NCBI RefSeq assembly: GCF_002113025.1
Contig: NZ_NEJH01000020.1
Coordinates: forward strand, 1 to 56,010
Source: Pseudomonas sp. B28(2017)
Lineage (GTDB): Bacteria > Pseudomonadota > Gammaproteobacteria > Pseudomonadales > Pseudomonadaceae
DNA: 56,010 nucleotides
Direction: 5' to 3'
The position numbers were made by a program, and so were the translations under genes. The notes beneath the pieces are model-generated. The model was not told the DNA's origin. It saw nothing but the letters and a program-made list of their open reading frames with translations, and searched no databases. Below, one piece after another: positions 23,656 to 32,471 of the stretch; positions within the stretch are counted from its first letter, which is position 1; each line of letters begins with the position of its first letter.

Positions 23656-24567
23656 TCAACCCTTGAAGTCTGCGCTCGCGTAATCCGCCAGCTTGCCCTG
23701 GATAAAGTCCAGGAAGCATTGAATCCGCAGGGCCAGTTGCGAGTTGCGGTAGTACACCGCGTTGATCGGCTGGCGATAGCCGCTGTTGAACTCGGCCAAC
23801 AAGACTTTCAAGCGTCCGGCACGAATGTCTTCGATGGTCATGAAATGCGACAGGCTGGCGATACCCTGGCCGTCCAGTGCCAGATGGCGGATGGTCTCAC
23901 CGCTGGAAGCACTGATCGATGCCTGGATCGGCCAGCGATCGCCATGCACGTAACGCAGCGGCCATTGGTTGAGGCCTTCGTTCTGGGTGAACCCCAGCAG
24001 CGTATGGTTGGCCAGGTCAGCCACGGCTGTCGGTGTGCCGTGCTTTTCCAGGTAGGCGGGGCTGGCGACGATGTGCAGCGGGCTGCAACCCAGGGAGCGG
24101 GCATGCAGGGTCGAATCGCTCAGGGTGCCGATGCGAATGGCGATGTCGGTGCTCTGTTCCAGCAGGTCGATGATCAAGTCATTACTGTTGAGTTCGAGCT
24201 GGATGTCGGGGTAGAGCCGGCGGAATTCATCGATGTAGGGCACGATGGCGTGCAGCATGAACGGTGATGCCGCGTTGATGCGCAAACGCCCGGACGGCGT
24301 TTGCTGGCGTGAGGACAGGCGTTCTTCGAGTTCGTCCATCTGATCGAGAATCCGCTTGGCGTGCTCGAAGAAGTACTTGCCCTCTTCGGTCAGGTCCATG
24401 CGCCGCGTGGTGCGATTGATCAGCGTGGTGTCGAGTTTGGCCTCCAGCCGCGACAGCGTACGACTGACCGCCGAAGGCGTTTGCCCGACCTGCTCGGCCG
24501 CCGCAGAAATCGACCCGCATTCAATCACGCAGACGAATACCTGCAATTCATCGGATCTGGCTTTCAC
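23656..24567 (-). CDS. LysR-family transcriptional regulator
   Basis: A 303-residue regulator. The N-terminal helix-turn-helix is SISAAAEQVGQTPSAVSRTLSRLEAKL-like (about 18-45), followed by a LysR substrate-binding domain beginning SGRLRINAASPF. It resembles the CrgA/PA2206-type subgroup that controls quinone or aldehyde reductases. The start is GTG at 24567 with AGAGGA six bases upstream. It lies between mdaB and the SDR gene, all leftward, and probably controls one or both. Confidence 0.9.
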   Translation of the reverse strand: MKARSDELQVFVCVIECGSISAAAEQVGQTPSAVSRTLSRLEAKLDTTLINRTTRRMDLTEEGKYFFEHAKRILDQMDELEERLSSRQQTPSGRLRINAASPFMLHAIVPYIDEFRRLYPDIQLELNSNDLIIDLLEQSTDIAIRIGTLSDSTLHARSLGCSPLHIVASPAYLEKHGTPTAVADLANHTLLGFTQNEGLNQWPLRYVHGDRWPIQASISASSGETIRHLALDGQGIASLSHFMTIEDIRAGRLKVLLAEFNSGYRQPINAVYYRNSQLALRIQCFLDFIQGKLADYASADFKG

Positions 24568-24633
24568 GGATGTCCTCTTTTGCGAATCGGCGCGGCGATC
24601 TTCCTGGCCGTTGCATCGGATAGTAGCCGAGCG

Positions 24634-25224
24634 CTACGCCTTGAGGCCAAACACCTCAGTCAAATGCTGCGCATAGCGTGCCACGTCGCCTTCGATGTTC
24701 GGGTGTTTCATTACGTCCACACACAGGAAGGTCGGCAAACCGGTCATGCCAAGGAACTCGTTGGCCTTGTGGAACGGGAAGTACACCGCGTCCACACCCT
24801 TGGCTTCGAAGAAATCGCTCGGGTCGTCGAAGGCTTGCTGCGGGGCGTTCCAGGTTAGCGACAGCATGTACTGTTTGCCATGAATCAGGCCACCGCTGCC
24901 GTACTTCTGCGAGGCATCGGAACGGGTGCGACCGTCGCTGGCATAGAGGCTGCCATGGCCTTCGGTGAAGACTTCGTCGATGTACTTCTTCACAGTCCAC
25001 GGCGCGCCCATCCACCAGCCGGGCATCTGGTAAATGATCACGTCGGCCCAGAGAAACTTGGCCACTTCTTCGGCGATGTCGTAGCCCTCGTCGATGAAGG
25101 TGGTTTTGACATCCACGCCACCGCGATCCAGCACGCTCAACGCGGTTTCATGCAGGGTGGTGTTGTAGCGACCATCGGAGTGCGCGAATTTTTTGCCGCC
25201 ATTGAGCAACAGGACTTTTCTCAT
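24634..25224 (-). CDS. mdaB: NAD(P)H:quinone oxidoreductase MdaB
   Basis: A 196-residue flavodoxin-fold protein matching MdaB (about 193 residues in E. coli). Key segments are LLNGGKKFAHSDGRYN, the FAD-site motif QMPGWWMGAPWTVKKYIDEV (about residues 66-85) and LSLTWNAPQQAFDDP. MdaB reduces quinones by two electrons in the cytoplasm and protects against oxidative stress. The ribosome site is weak (GAGA). A YgiN-like quinol monooxygenase is encoded divergently 163 bases away, mirroring the mdaB-ygiN association of E. coli, and a LysR gene follows on the same strand. Confidence 0.92.
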   Translation of the reverse strand: MRKVLLLNGGKKFAHSDGRYNTTLHETALSVLDRGGVDVKTTFIDEGYDIAEEVAKFLWADVIIYQMPGWWMGAPWTVKKYIDEVFTEGHGSLYASDGRTRSDASQKYGSGGLIHGKQYMLSLTWNAPQQAFDDPSDFFEAKGVDAVYFPFHKANEFLGMTGLPTFLCVDVMKHPNIEGDVARYAQHLTEVFGLKA

Positions 25225-25387
25225 GGAAGGTCTCGGGAAGGGTCAGGAATTCGATGGCGGCAGAGTACCGACCGGCTTCGCGCGGAATAAGCATCGATTT
25301 GGCAAAAATCATTTGACCCAAAAGCATGAATCAACAGGCGATTGTTGCCTTAGACTGGCGCCAGTTCTGACTTGATGAGAGATGTAC

Positions 25388-25702
25388 ATGAGTGGAATTC
25401 AGGGCTTCATCCTGCACGCCAAGACCCGCCCGGAAAAATCCGACGCCTTCGAAGCGTTTTTCAGCCGCTACGTGGAAGCGAGCCGAGCCGAACCCGGTTG
25501 CATCGAATACCACATGTTGCGCGACAAACAGGACCCGACCCTGTTCATCTTCTACGAGATCTGGCAATCCCAGGCCCACCTCGACGTGCACTCGAACCTG
25601 CCGCACATGAAGCAGTTCCTCGAACAGCGCGATGAATACCTGGAACAGGACTTCGAAATCCGTGCCATCGAGATGATCAGCCCGTCGTCCGCCAGCCGCT
25701 GA
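25388..25702 (+). CDS. YgiN-like quinol monooxygenase (ABM domain)
   Basis: A 104-residue antibiotic-biosynthesis-monooxygenase domain protein. It shows the ferredoxin-like dimer fold pattern, with FILHAKTRPEKSDAFEAFF, EPGCIEYHMLRD and FIFYEIWQSQAHLDVHSN. YgiN of E. coli oxidises quinol and works in a cycle with MdaB; here mdaB is the divergent neighbour, supporting that role. ATG at 25388 is used (GAGAG about seven bases upstream); an ATG six bases earlier is the alternative. Its last 26 bases overlap the end of the convergent TauE gene. Confidence 0.87.
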   Translation: MSGIQGFILHAKTRPEKSDAFEAFFSRYVEASRAEPGCIEYHMLRDKQDPTLFIFYEIWQSQAHLDVHSNLPHMKQFLEQRDEYLEQDFEIRAIEMISPSSASR

Positions 25703-26456
25703 TCAGCAAATGGCCACCGAGCAAGCCCAGGCCAATGAAGAACACACGCTTGAACCACAGGGCGCTGATCCGCTGGCGCAGCGATTGCCCCAGCCACATG
25801 CCGAGCATTGCCGGGATCAGCGCCAGCAGCGACGCGCTCAACTCACCCCCACCGAGAGCGCCGAGCCATAGCAACCCACCGGCCAGGGCCAGGGTCGAGA
25901 CGGTGAACGACAGGCCCAGCGCCTGCACCAGCTCGTCCTTGCTCAAACCCAGCGCTTGCAGATAAGGCACCGCCGGAATCACGAACACGCCGGTGGCCGA
26001 AGTGATGACACCGGTCAGCACGCCACACAATGGCCCAAGCCAGCGTTCGCTGCGCCGCCCCACGCACAAAGTCGGCAGGAACAAACCGCTCAACGCATAC
26101 AGCAACAATGCCGCCCCCAGCCCCCGCACCACCCAATGGCCACCACTCATGCCGATCCACAGCGTGCCCGTCCCGGTACCGAAAAAAATCGCCAGCAGCA
26201 TTGGCCACAGCCGTTTGACCAGCCCCGACAGATGCCCGCCGAATGCCAGTTGCCAGACATTGGTGAGGGTCGCCGGAATGATCAACAGCGCCGCAGCCTG
26301 CGTCGGAGCCATAGCCAGACCGAGCAGGCCCATGGCAACGGTCGGCAGGCCGAGACCGATCACGCCCTTGATCATACCGGCCAGCACAAAGGTACCGATA
26401 ACCAACAGTGAAAGGGCCAATCCGAGATTCTGATAAAACGCCGAGAGTGTGTTCAT
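25677..26456 (-). CDS. TauE/SafE-family sulfite exporter-like membrane protein
   Basis: A 259-residue protein with about eight hydrophobic segments and the TauE/SafE pattern GMIKGVIGLGLPTVAMGLLG near the N-terminus. A second repeat, GVLTGVITSATGVFVIPAVPYLQALG, follows in the middle. Members export sulfite, sulfoacetate or other organic anions, or act as putative permeases; the substrate is unknown. ATG at 26456 is the first plausible start and the upstream frame passes through REP DNA. A LysR gene is divergent and may regulate it. Confidence 0.88.
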   Translation of the reverse strand: MNTLSAFYQNLGLALSLLVIGTFVLAGMIKGVIGLGLPTVAMGLLGLAMAPTQAAALLIIPATLTNVWQLAFGGHLSGLVKRLWPMLLAIFFGTGTGTLWIGMSGGHWVVRGLGAALLLYALSGLFLPTLCVGRRSERWLGPLCGVLTGVITSATGVFVIPAVPYLQALGLSKDELVQALGLSFTVSTLALAGGLLWLGALGGGELSASLLALIPAMLGMWLGQSLRQRISALWFKRVFFIGLGLLGGHLLISGWRTTG

Positions 26457-26560
26457 GGGGCTATGGTGAGCCCTCATGGGCTGGTTGAAAATCTGCCATA
26501 TACTGAGGCTGCCTCTTGCCTTGACAGAGGCTGAATATTTCATTGCAGCGACTGGCGTAT

Positions 26561-26634
26561 TCGCGAGCAGGCTCGCTCCCACAGTGGTTTTGCGTCGTTC
26601 ACAAATCCATTGTGGGAGCGAGCCTGCTCGCGAA
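26561..26634. repeat. REP doublet
   Basis: CGCGAGCAGGCTCGCTCCCA (26562-26581) and the inverted GTGGGAGCGAGCCTGCTCGC (26612-26631), with a 30-base spacer containing TTTTGCGTCGTTCACAAAT. It lies between the divergent TauE and LysR genes and ends about 40 bases before the LysR start, an unusual place for a REP (promoter side of both genes). Confidence 0.92.
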
Positions 26635-26673
26635 GGCGCCCGCCCAGACAACATCACATTCAAGGTTGTACCG

Positions 26674-27564
26674 ATGCACTTCGACCTGACCGACCTGCGC
26701 CTGTACCTGAACATCCTCGGCACCGGCAACATCACCGCCGGCGCGGCACGCAGTCATCTGTCCCTGGCGGCGGCCAGCGCGCGCATTCGTGCAATGGAAG
26801 CCTCACTGGGGATCGAGCTTCTCGAAAGAGGCCGGCGCGGCGTAACGCCAACGCCTGCCGGCAAGGCCCTGGCTCAGCATGCCCGAACCCTGATGCAACA
26901 GGCCGAACGCCTGCAGCAGGACCTGGCCGAATACGCCAAGGGCGTCAAAGGCCAGGTGCGGTTGCTGTGCAACACCACGGCGATCACCGAATACCTGCCG
27001 GAGTTGCTCGCCGATTTCCTGCGCGACCACCCCAACCTCGACATCGACCTGCAGGAACTGCCCAGCACCCGTATCACCCATGCCCTGCGCCAGGGGGCGG
27101 CGGACCTCGGTATCGTCTCCGACGCCATCGACACCCACGACCTGCAAACCCGCCCGTTTCGCGATGATCCGCTGGTACTGATCATGCCCCGCGAGCATCC
27201 CTTGGCACAGGCGGCCTCAGTTAGTTTCACCGACACATTGCATCACGATTACGTCGGCCTGAACGCCAACAGCGCCCTCGCCGTGTACCTGGAGGAACAG
27301 GCGCTGCACACCGGCTCACGGATGCAGATCCGCATCCGCGCCGACGGCTTCGACGGGGTGATGCGCATGGTCGCACACGGCGCCGGATTGGCGATTGTGC
27401 CGTTGGCGGCGATCCAGCGCGGGTCGCTCGATGAGCCGTTGAAAATTGTCGCGCTGAAGGAAGACTGGGCGCAGCGCAAACTGCTGCTCTGTGCTCGCTC
27501 ATTCGACAACCTGCCCGGTTATGCCAGAGCCCTGTTCGAGGCATTGCAGGGCGACAGCCTTTGA
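26674..27564 (+). CDS. LysR-family transcriptional regulator
   Basis: A 296-residue regulator with the helix-turn-helix NITAGAARSHLSLAAASARI (about 18-37) and LysR-type effector domain from about residue 88 (VKGQVRLLCNTTAI). It includes QGAADLGIVSDAID and VAHGAGLAIVPLAAIQ. ATG at 26674 is chosen because the upstream frame (to 26476) is REP DNA. The ribosome site is weak (AAGGTTG). It is divergent from the TauE-type exporter and is probably its regulator. Confidence 0.9.
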   Translation: MHFDLTDLRLYLNILGTGNITAGAARSHLSLAAASARIRAMEASLGIELLERGRRGVTPTPAGKALAQHARTLMQQAERLQQDLAEYAKGVKGQVRLLCNTTAITEYLPELLADFLRDHPNLDIDLQELPSTRITHALRQGAADLGIVSDAIDTHDLQTRPFRDDPLVLIMPREHPLAQAASVSFTDTLHHDYVGLNANSALAVYLEEQALHTGSRMQIRIRADGFDGVMRMVAHGAGLAIVPLAAIQRGSLDEPLKIVALKEDWAQRKLLLCARSFDNLPGYARALFEALQGDSL

Positions 27565-27594
27565 AGACTGTCGCCACGCCGTGTCGCCTCCAGG

Positions 27595-29004
27595 CTAGAC
27601 CTTGGGCAACGGACGCAAGGCTTCGGCAGTCTTGGGTTTTCTGAAAAAGAGGCCGTAGATCACCGTGAGTACCAGCAGGAAAGGCACGCCGAAGACCAGG
27701 GTCATCTTGAAGGCGTCGGTGAAATAGGTGGTGATCATCACCGCGCCCATCAGCAGCAGCCCCAACAGGGTCGAGTAAGGGAACAGTCGCATGCGGAACG
27801 ACAGTTTGCGTTCGCCGTTGCGTTGGTGATAACGACGGAAACAGTAGTGCGTCAGGAAAATCATGAACCAGGTGAAAATGGCGCCGAACATGGAGATTGC
27901 CATCATCAAGGTGAACGAGCTTTCCGGATACAGGATGTTGAGCAAGGTCGCCAGGGCGATGCCCGAGCTCGACAGCAACAGTGCGTTCAGCGGAATCCCG
28001 CTCTTGCTCAACACGCCCATGGACTTCGGCGCATAACCACCACGGGACAAGCTGAACATCATGCGCGTGGTGATGTACAACTGACTGTTCATCGCCGACA
28101 ACGCCGCAATCAGAATCACGAAATTCATCACGCCGGTCGCGCCGGGAATACCGATCGACTGCATGACCGTGACGAACGGGCTCTGGGCTTGACCGGCCTG
28201 GACCCACGGGACAATCGCCAGCATCAGCGCGAGGGTCAACAGGTAGAACACCACCAGGCGTACGATGGTCGCGCGAAAGGCCCTCTTCACCGCTTGCTCC
28301 GGATCCTTCGCCTCTCCGGCAGCCACCGCGATCATCTCCACACTCAGGTAGCTGAAGATCGACACGATCACCGCAACCCACATCCCTTGCAAGCCATTGG
28401 GAAAAAAGCCGCCGTGGGAGGTGTAGTTATGCACGCCGTATTCCGGGTTGCCGGAGCCGAATACCACATACACCGCAAGAATGATGAAGCCGACAATCGC
28501 GCCGATCTTGATGGTCGAGAACCAGTACTCGAAGGTGCCGAATGTCTTCACGCTGATGGCGTTGAGCACGATCAGCACACTGGAGAACGAGACGATCCAG
28601 ATCCATTCCGGCACGTTGGCGAACCAGTACTTCATGTACATCGCCACCGCCGTCACTTCCGTACCGACCGCCAGCACGATCGCCGCCCAGTAGGCATAGC
28701 GCACCAGGAACCCGGCCAGCGGGCTGACATAAAATTCGGCATAGGCACCGAACGAACCCGAGGTCGAATGGGCCACGGTCATTTCCGCCAGACAGCCCAT
28801 CAACAGCAGGGTGATGATCGCGCCGATGGCGTAGCTGAGCAGCACGCTCGGCCCGGCATAGCCGATGGCGTAGGCGCTGCCCATGAACAGCCCGGTGCCA
28901 ATCGCACCGCCAATGGCGATCATGCTCATCTGCCCCGACGTCAGTTGACGCCGCAAGCCGTGTTCACGGTTGGATATCGTTTCAAAACCGGAGTTATCGG
29001 TCAT
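27595..29004 (-). CDS. APC-family amino acid permease of the kynU locus
   Basis: A 469-residue, 12-segment amino acid/polyamine/organocation transporter. It opens with RQLTSGQMSMIAIGGAIGTG, typical of the AAT subfamily, and has AYWAAIVLAVGTEVTAVAMY and FSYLSVEMIAVAAGEAKDPE. It sits downstream of kynU and an OprD porin on the same strand, so tryptophan, kynurenine or a related aromatic compound is the likely substrate (context only). AGAGGA lies ten bases upstream of the ATG. The stop is 30 bases from the convergent LysR stop, with no visible terminator. Confidence 0.9.
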   Translation of the reverse strand: MTDNSGFETISNREHGLRRQLTSGQMSMIAIGGAIGTGLFMGSAYAIGYAGPSVLLSYAIGAIITLLLMGCLAEMTVAHSTSGSFGAYAEFYVSPLAGFLVRYAYWAAIVLAVGTEVTAVAMYMKYWFANVPEWIWIVSFSSVLIVLNAISVKTFGTFEYWFSTIKIGAIVGFIILAVYVVFGSGNPEYGVHNYTSHGGFFPNGLQGMWVAVIVSIFSYLSVEMIAVAAGEAKDPEQAVKRAFRATIVRLVVFYLLTLALMLAIVPWVQAGQAQSPFVTVMQSIGIPGATGVMNFVILIAALSAMNSQLYITTRMMFSLSRGGYAPKSMGVLSKSGIPLNALLLSSSGIALATLLNILYPESSFTLMMAISMFGAIFTWFMIFLTHYCFRRYHQRNGERKLSFRMRLFPYSTLLGLLLMGAVMITTYFTDAFKMTLVFGVPFLLVLTVIYGLFFRKPKTAEALRPLPKV

Positions 29005-29092
29005 TTGTCTGTCCTCTGAATATTGTCTTTCTTGAAGTGAGCACGTGGTTGGATGGTCTCGTGGGGATCAGCCACGCACAGCAGGGCACGGA

Positions 29093-30406
29093 TCAGAAAA
29101 TACTCAGTGGATACTCGATGATGACGCGGACTTCGTTGTTGTCCGTGGTATCGGCGCGCGCCACTTGAGCGGTCGAACGCACACTGGCCTGACGCACCCG
29201 CACCGACAGATCCCTGGCCTTGCCCGACTGCACGACGTAGCGCGCTTCGATGTCGCGTTCCCAGCGTTTGCCGTCATCGCCGTAACGCCCGTAAGCGCCG
29301 TTGGGACCGCCGTCGTAGTGGCTGTCGTCGATATGGTCACCGCTGACGTAACGCGACATGAAGCTCAGGCCCGGCACGCCGAATGGCGCCATGTCCAGGT
29401 CGTAGCGCAGTTGCCAGGAACGTTCGTTGGGGGCGTTGAAGTCGAGGACCTGGATCGAGTTGGCGAGGAAAATCGAAGTCCCCGGTTGTTGATCGAACCC
29501 CAGGTAGTCGAACGGCTCATCGCCATCGACGCGCTGGTAAGCCAGGGTCACCCGATGGGCGCCGACCTTGTAGGCAGCAGACATCGACCAGGTGGTGTTG
29601 TCGATCTTGCCGGCCAGGCTCTGGCCATCGTCGTTGGTGCGATAAATATTGAAATCAAGGTTCAGCGACTGATCGGGCGTCAACGGGTAGGTGTAGTTGG
29701 CGTTGGCGTAGTACTGCCGCCAAATGTCGGCGAACTGCGAACCATAAAGACTGACGCTCAGTTGATCGCTCACTGCATAGCTGCCGCCCAGATAGTCGAC
29801 GCTGCGGGTTTCCACCCCGGCATACAGCGCTTTCAGGGCGCCATCGGAGTTGGTGGAATTACTGTCGTTGCCGGATGTGAAGTGGCCGATGTCCACTTGC
29901 AGCGCCTTGAGTTCATTACTGGTCAGCTGAAAGCCGGTGGCCACGCTGGTAAACAGCCGCGCATTGCCCGTGCCGAACACCGGATTGAGCGGGGTCAGGT
30001 TGCCGTACTTGAGTTCGGTGTTGGAGATTCGCGCCTTGAGCGCACCACCTGCTTCGCAATACTCATCCTCGGGGCGACCGTCGGAATCGACCGGCAGCAA
30101 ACCGGTGCCGGTTCGTCCCTTGCCGCTGTCGAGTTTGAGGCCCAACTGCGCATAGGCATCGACCCCGAAACCCACCGTGCCCTGGGTATACCCGGAACGG
30201 TAATCGAGCATGATCCCGTGGGCCCATTCGTCCCGATAGTTCTGACCACCCGGGTTGTTGAGGTTGTTGCGGTAGAAATAGAAGTTACGGTTGGTCAGGA
30301 CCAGGCTGCTGTCTTCGACGAATCCATTGTCGGCTGCGGCATAAGCTATTTGACCGAGGCAACTGGTGATGGCGAGCGGCAAGGCGGGCCAGAGGGACAA
30401 TTTCAT
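29093..30406 (-). CDS. OprD-family outer-membrane porin
   Basis: A 437-residue protein with a signal peptide (cleavage near AYA-ADNGF, about 23). The OprD start pattern SSLVLTNRNFYFYRNNLNN is followed by alternating beta strands with NTELKYGNLTPLNPVFGTGN, and a C-terminal aromatic end (YPLSIF). OprD porins admit amino acids and aromatic acids. Its place between kynU and a permease suggests uptake of tryptophan or kynurenine. An AATAATAA motif (minus strand, 30419-30426) overlaps the approach to the AAGGA ribosome site and may bind Hfq/Crc. Confidence 0.92.
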   Translation of the reverse strand: MKLSLWPALPLAITSCLGQIAYAAADNGFVEDSSLVLTNRNFYFYRNNLNNPGGQNYRDEWAHGIMLDYRSGYTQGTVGFGVDAYAQLGLKLDSGKGRTGTGLLPVDSDGRPEDEYCEAGGALKARISNTELKYGNLTPLNPVFGTGNARLFTSVATGFQLTSNELKALQVDIGHFTSGNDSNSTNSDGALKALYAGVETRSVDYLGGSYAVSDQLSVSLYGSQFADIWRQYYANANYTYPLTPDQSLNLDFNIYRTNDDGQSLAGKIDNTTWSMSAAYKVGAHRVTLAYQRVDGDEPFDYLGFDQQPGTSIFLANSIQVLDFNAPNERSWQLRYDLDMAPFGVPGLSFMSRYVSGDHIDDSHYDGGPNGAYGRYGDDGKRWERDIEARYVVQSGKARDLSVRVRQASVRSTAQVARADTTDNNEVRVIIEYPLSIF

Positions 30407-30466
30407 TCTGCGTGATCCTTATTATTGTGTTTGCACAGAACTCTTGATTGACGGCACCCGAAGCCC

Positions 30467-30490
30467 TGCTGCCAGGAAAACCCGGCAGCA
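30467..30490 (-). other. Intergenic hairpin between kynU and the porin gene
   Basis: TGCTGCC and GGCAGCA form a 7-bp stem, extended by two G-C pairs past a mismatch, in the 104-base gap. There is no T run, so it is not a classical terminator. It may protect the 3' end of kynU mRNA in a shared transcript. Confidence 0.45.
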
Positions 30491-30510
30491 AGACGCGGAC
30501 ATTGGTTAAC

Positions 30511-31761
30511 TCAGGTGACGCTATGGCGGACCTGGAACTGGGCCTGCGCCCAGGTTTTCTGGTCGAGGATTTCGCCGAGGATCTGCACCGCATCCCAGAC
30601 CTCGGTGAACGTCGTGTACAGCGGGGTGAAGCCGAAGCGCATGATCCGCGGCTCGCGGTAGTCACCGATCACACCGCGGTCAATCAGGGCCTGGATCACG
30701 GCATAACCCTCGGGATGCTCAAAGCTGACATGGCTGCCACGCCTGGCGTGTTCACGTGGCGTGACCAGGGTCAGCTCATGAGCGGCGCAGCGCTGCTCGA
30801 CGAGTTCAATGAACAGGTCGGTCAGGGCCAGGGATTTGCGGCGCAGGCTGGCCATATCGGTCTGGGCGAAAACATCCAGCCCACACTCGACCATCGCCAA
30901 TGAAGTGATTGGCTGGGTGCCGCACAGGTAGCGGGCGATGCCGCTGCTCGGCTCATAGCGAGGCTCCATGGCGAACTGCCGCGAATGGCCGAACCAGCCC
31001 GACAAGGGCTGCGGCACCAGATCGCACAGCTGCGGCGAGACCCAGACAAACGCCTGCGAACCCGGACCGCCATTGAGGTATTTGTAAGTGCACCCGATGG
31101 CGTAGTCGGCGCCCGCCTGATGCAAATCAACCGGCACCGCCCCGGCGGAATGCGCCAGATCCCAGATAGCCAGCGCGCCACACTCGTGGCTCAGCGCGGT
31201 CAGGGCCTGCATGTCGTGCATGTAGCCGGTCTTGTAATTGACGTGGGTGAGCATCACCACCGCCGTGTCCTGGTCAATCGCTTGCGGCAACTCTTCCGGA
31301 CTGTCGACCAGACGCAAGGTGTACCCCTGCTGCAGCATGTCGGCCAGGCCTTCAGCGATGTACAGGTCGGTAGGGAAATTGCTGGTTTCGGTGACGATCA
31401 CCCGGCGCTCTGGCGACCGGGTGGCCTGCACACGCAACGCGGCGCTGAGCACCTTGAACAGGTTGATCGAGGTGGTGTCGGTCACCACCACTTCGCCGTC
31501 GCGGGCACCAATCAGTGTGGCCAATCGGTTGCCCAGACGCTCGGACAGATCGCGCCAGCCCGCGCTGTTCCAACTGCGGATCAGGCCATTGCCCCACTCC
31601 TCGGCGATCACCGCCTGAGCGCGAGCCAATGCCGCGACAGGGCGTGCGCCCAAGGAGTTGCCATCGAGATAAATCACGCCTTCAGGAAGCGCAAACTGCT
31701 GACGCAGAGGCGCCAGACTGTCCTGTGCATCAAGCGCCAGGCAATCGTTTCTTGTCGTCAT
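30511..31761 (-). CDS. kynU: Kynureninase
   Basis: A 416-residue PLP enzyme that splits kynurenine into anthranilate and alanine. The PLP lysine lies in CTYKYLNGG (K227), the aspartate partner in IWDLAHSAG (D201), and the N-terminal substrate motif is YLDGNSLG (31-38). The numbering agrees with the Lys227 known from P. fluorescens kynureninase. ATG at 31761 has AGGA six bases upstream; the frame runs open to 31836 without support. It is transcribed divergently from kynR and followed by a porin and a permease. Confidence 0.97.
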   Translation of the reverse strand: MTTRNDCLALDAQDSLAPLRQQFALPEGVIYLDGNSLGARPVAALARAQAVIAEEWGNGLIRSWNSAGWRDLSERLGNRLATLIGARDGEVVVTDTTSINLFKVLSAALRVQATRSPERRVIVTETSNFPTDLYIAEGLADMLQQGYTLRLVDSPEELPQAIDQDTAVVMLTHVNYKTGYMHDMQALTALSHECGALAIWDLAHSAGAVPVDLHQAGADYAIGCTYKYLNGGPGSQAFVWVSPQLCDLVPQPLSGWFGHSRQFAMEPRYEPSSGIARYLCGTQPITSLAMVECGLDVFAQTDMASLRRKSLALTDLFIELVEQRCAAHELTLVTPREHARRGSHVSFEHPEGYAVIQALIDRGVIGDYREPRIMRFGFTPLYTTFTEVWDAVQILGEILDQKTWAQAQFQVRHSVT

Positions 31762-31894
31762 TGGATGTCCTGTTTTTTTGAATGACATGCCGTCCGGGCA
31801 CATCGTGAAAGTCGAGGCGAGCAGAGCGCCCAGCACCCTGTTTCAGGCGCTATTTGCGCCTTTTTGGTGGAGAGATAATGAACTAAGCCTTGGA

Positions 31895-31946
31895 GAATTT
31901 TCGTGCAAAGTGAGCGGCGCTATAGTACTTATCTCGCAGAAAATTC
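31895..31946. promoter_or_regulatory. Candidate KynR-site region between kynU and kynR
   Basis: An 8-bp inverted repeat, GAATTTTC (31895-31902) and GAAAATTC (31939-31946), has its arms 44 bases apart (about four helical turns), as fits an Lrp-type octamer. The right arm overlaps TCGCAGAAA (31934-31942), a 9-mer that recurs 89 bases upstream of kynB (39903-39911). A TATAGT at 31921-31926 could be the -10 box of kynR. The assignment is inference. Confidence 0.4.
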
Positions 31947-31982
31947 GACTCCAACGCCAATAAACACGGATTTATTTCAACC

Positions 31983-32456
31983 ATGAATCTTGACTCGACA
32001 GACCTGCGAATTCTTCACCAACTGCAACAGGATGGTCGTATCAGCAACCAGGAATTGGCAGAGAAAGTCGCACTGTCGCCGTCAGCTTGCCTGCGTCGAT
32101 TACGCCTGTTGGAAAGCGAGGGAATCATCACCGGCTATCGCGCGGTGCTGAATGCCGAACGGCTGGGAATCGAACTGGAAGCCATCGTTCATGTGTCGTT
32201 GCGACAGGACGTCGCGGACTGGCACGAGACCTTCATCAAGAAGGTCCAGTCGTGGCCGGAAGTGGTCACCGCGTATGTGATTACCGGGGCGAGCAACTAT
32301 GTGTTGCGAGTACAGGCGCGCAACCTGAAACACTTCTCGGATTTCATCGTGAACCACCTGAACCGCACGGCGGGCGTCACCGATATCCGCTCGGAAATCG
32401 TCCTGCAGAAAATCAAGGAACGCGACGAATTGCTGGATCTGGTGGTGCGCAAATAA
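31983..32456 (+). CDS. kynR: Lrp/AsnC-family regulator of kynurenine genes
   Basis: A 157-residue Lrp-type protein. The N-terminal helix-turn-helix (about 20-40, ISNQELAEKVALSPSACLRR) is followed by a RAM ligand-binding domain (about 65-150, IVHVSLRQDV to EIVLQKIKE). In P. aeruginosa the Lrp-type KynR activates the kyn genes in response to kynurenine. The same divergent position next to kynU supports this name. The ribosome site is weak (GGATTT). The stop is 15 bases from the convergent AraC gene. Confidence 0.9.
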   Translation: MNLDSTDLRILHQLQQDGRISNQELAEKVALSPSACLRRLRLLESEGIITGYRAVLNAERLGIELEAIVHVSLRQDVADWHETFIKKVQSWPEVVTAYVITGASNYVLRVQARNLKHFSDFIVNHLNRTAGVTDIRSEIVLQKIKERDELLDLVVRK

Positions 32457-32471
32457 GGGCGCCCTGCCCCT

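Noticed and set aside
26476..26673. N-terminal extension of the LysR gene
   Set aside because: These codons run through a REP doublet, and the family N-terminus (MHFDLTDLRLY) begins at 26674.
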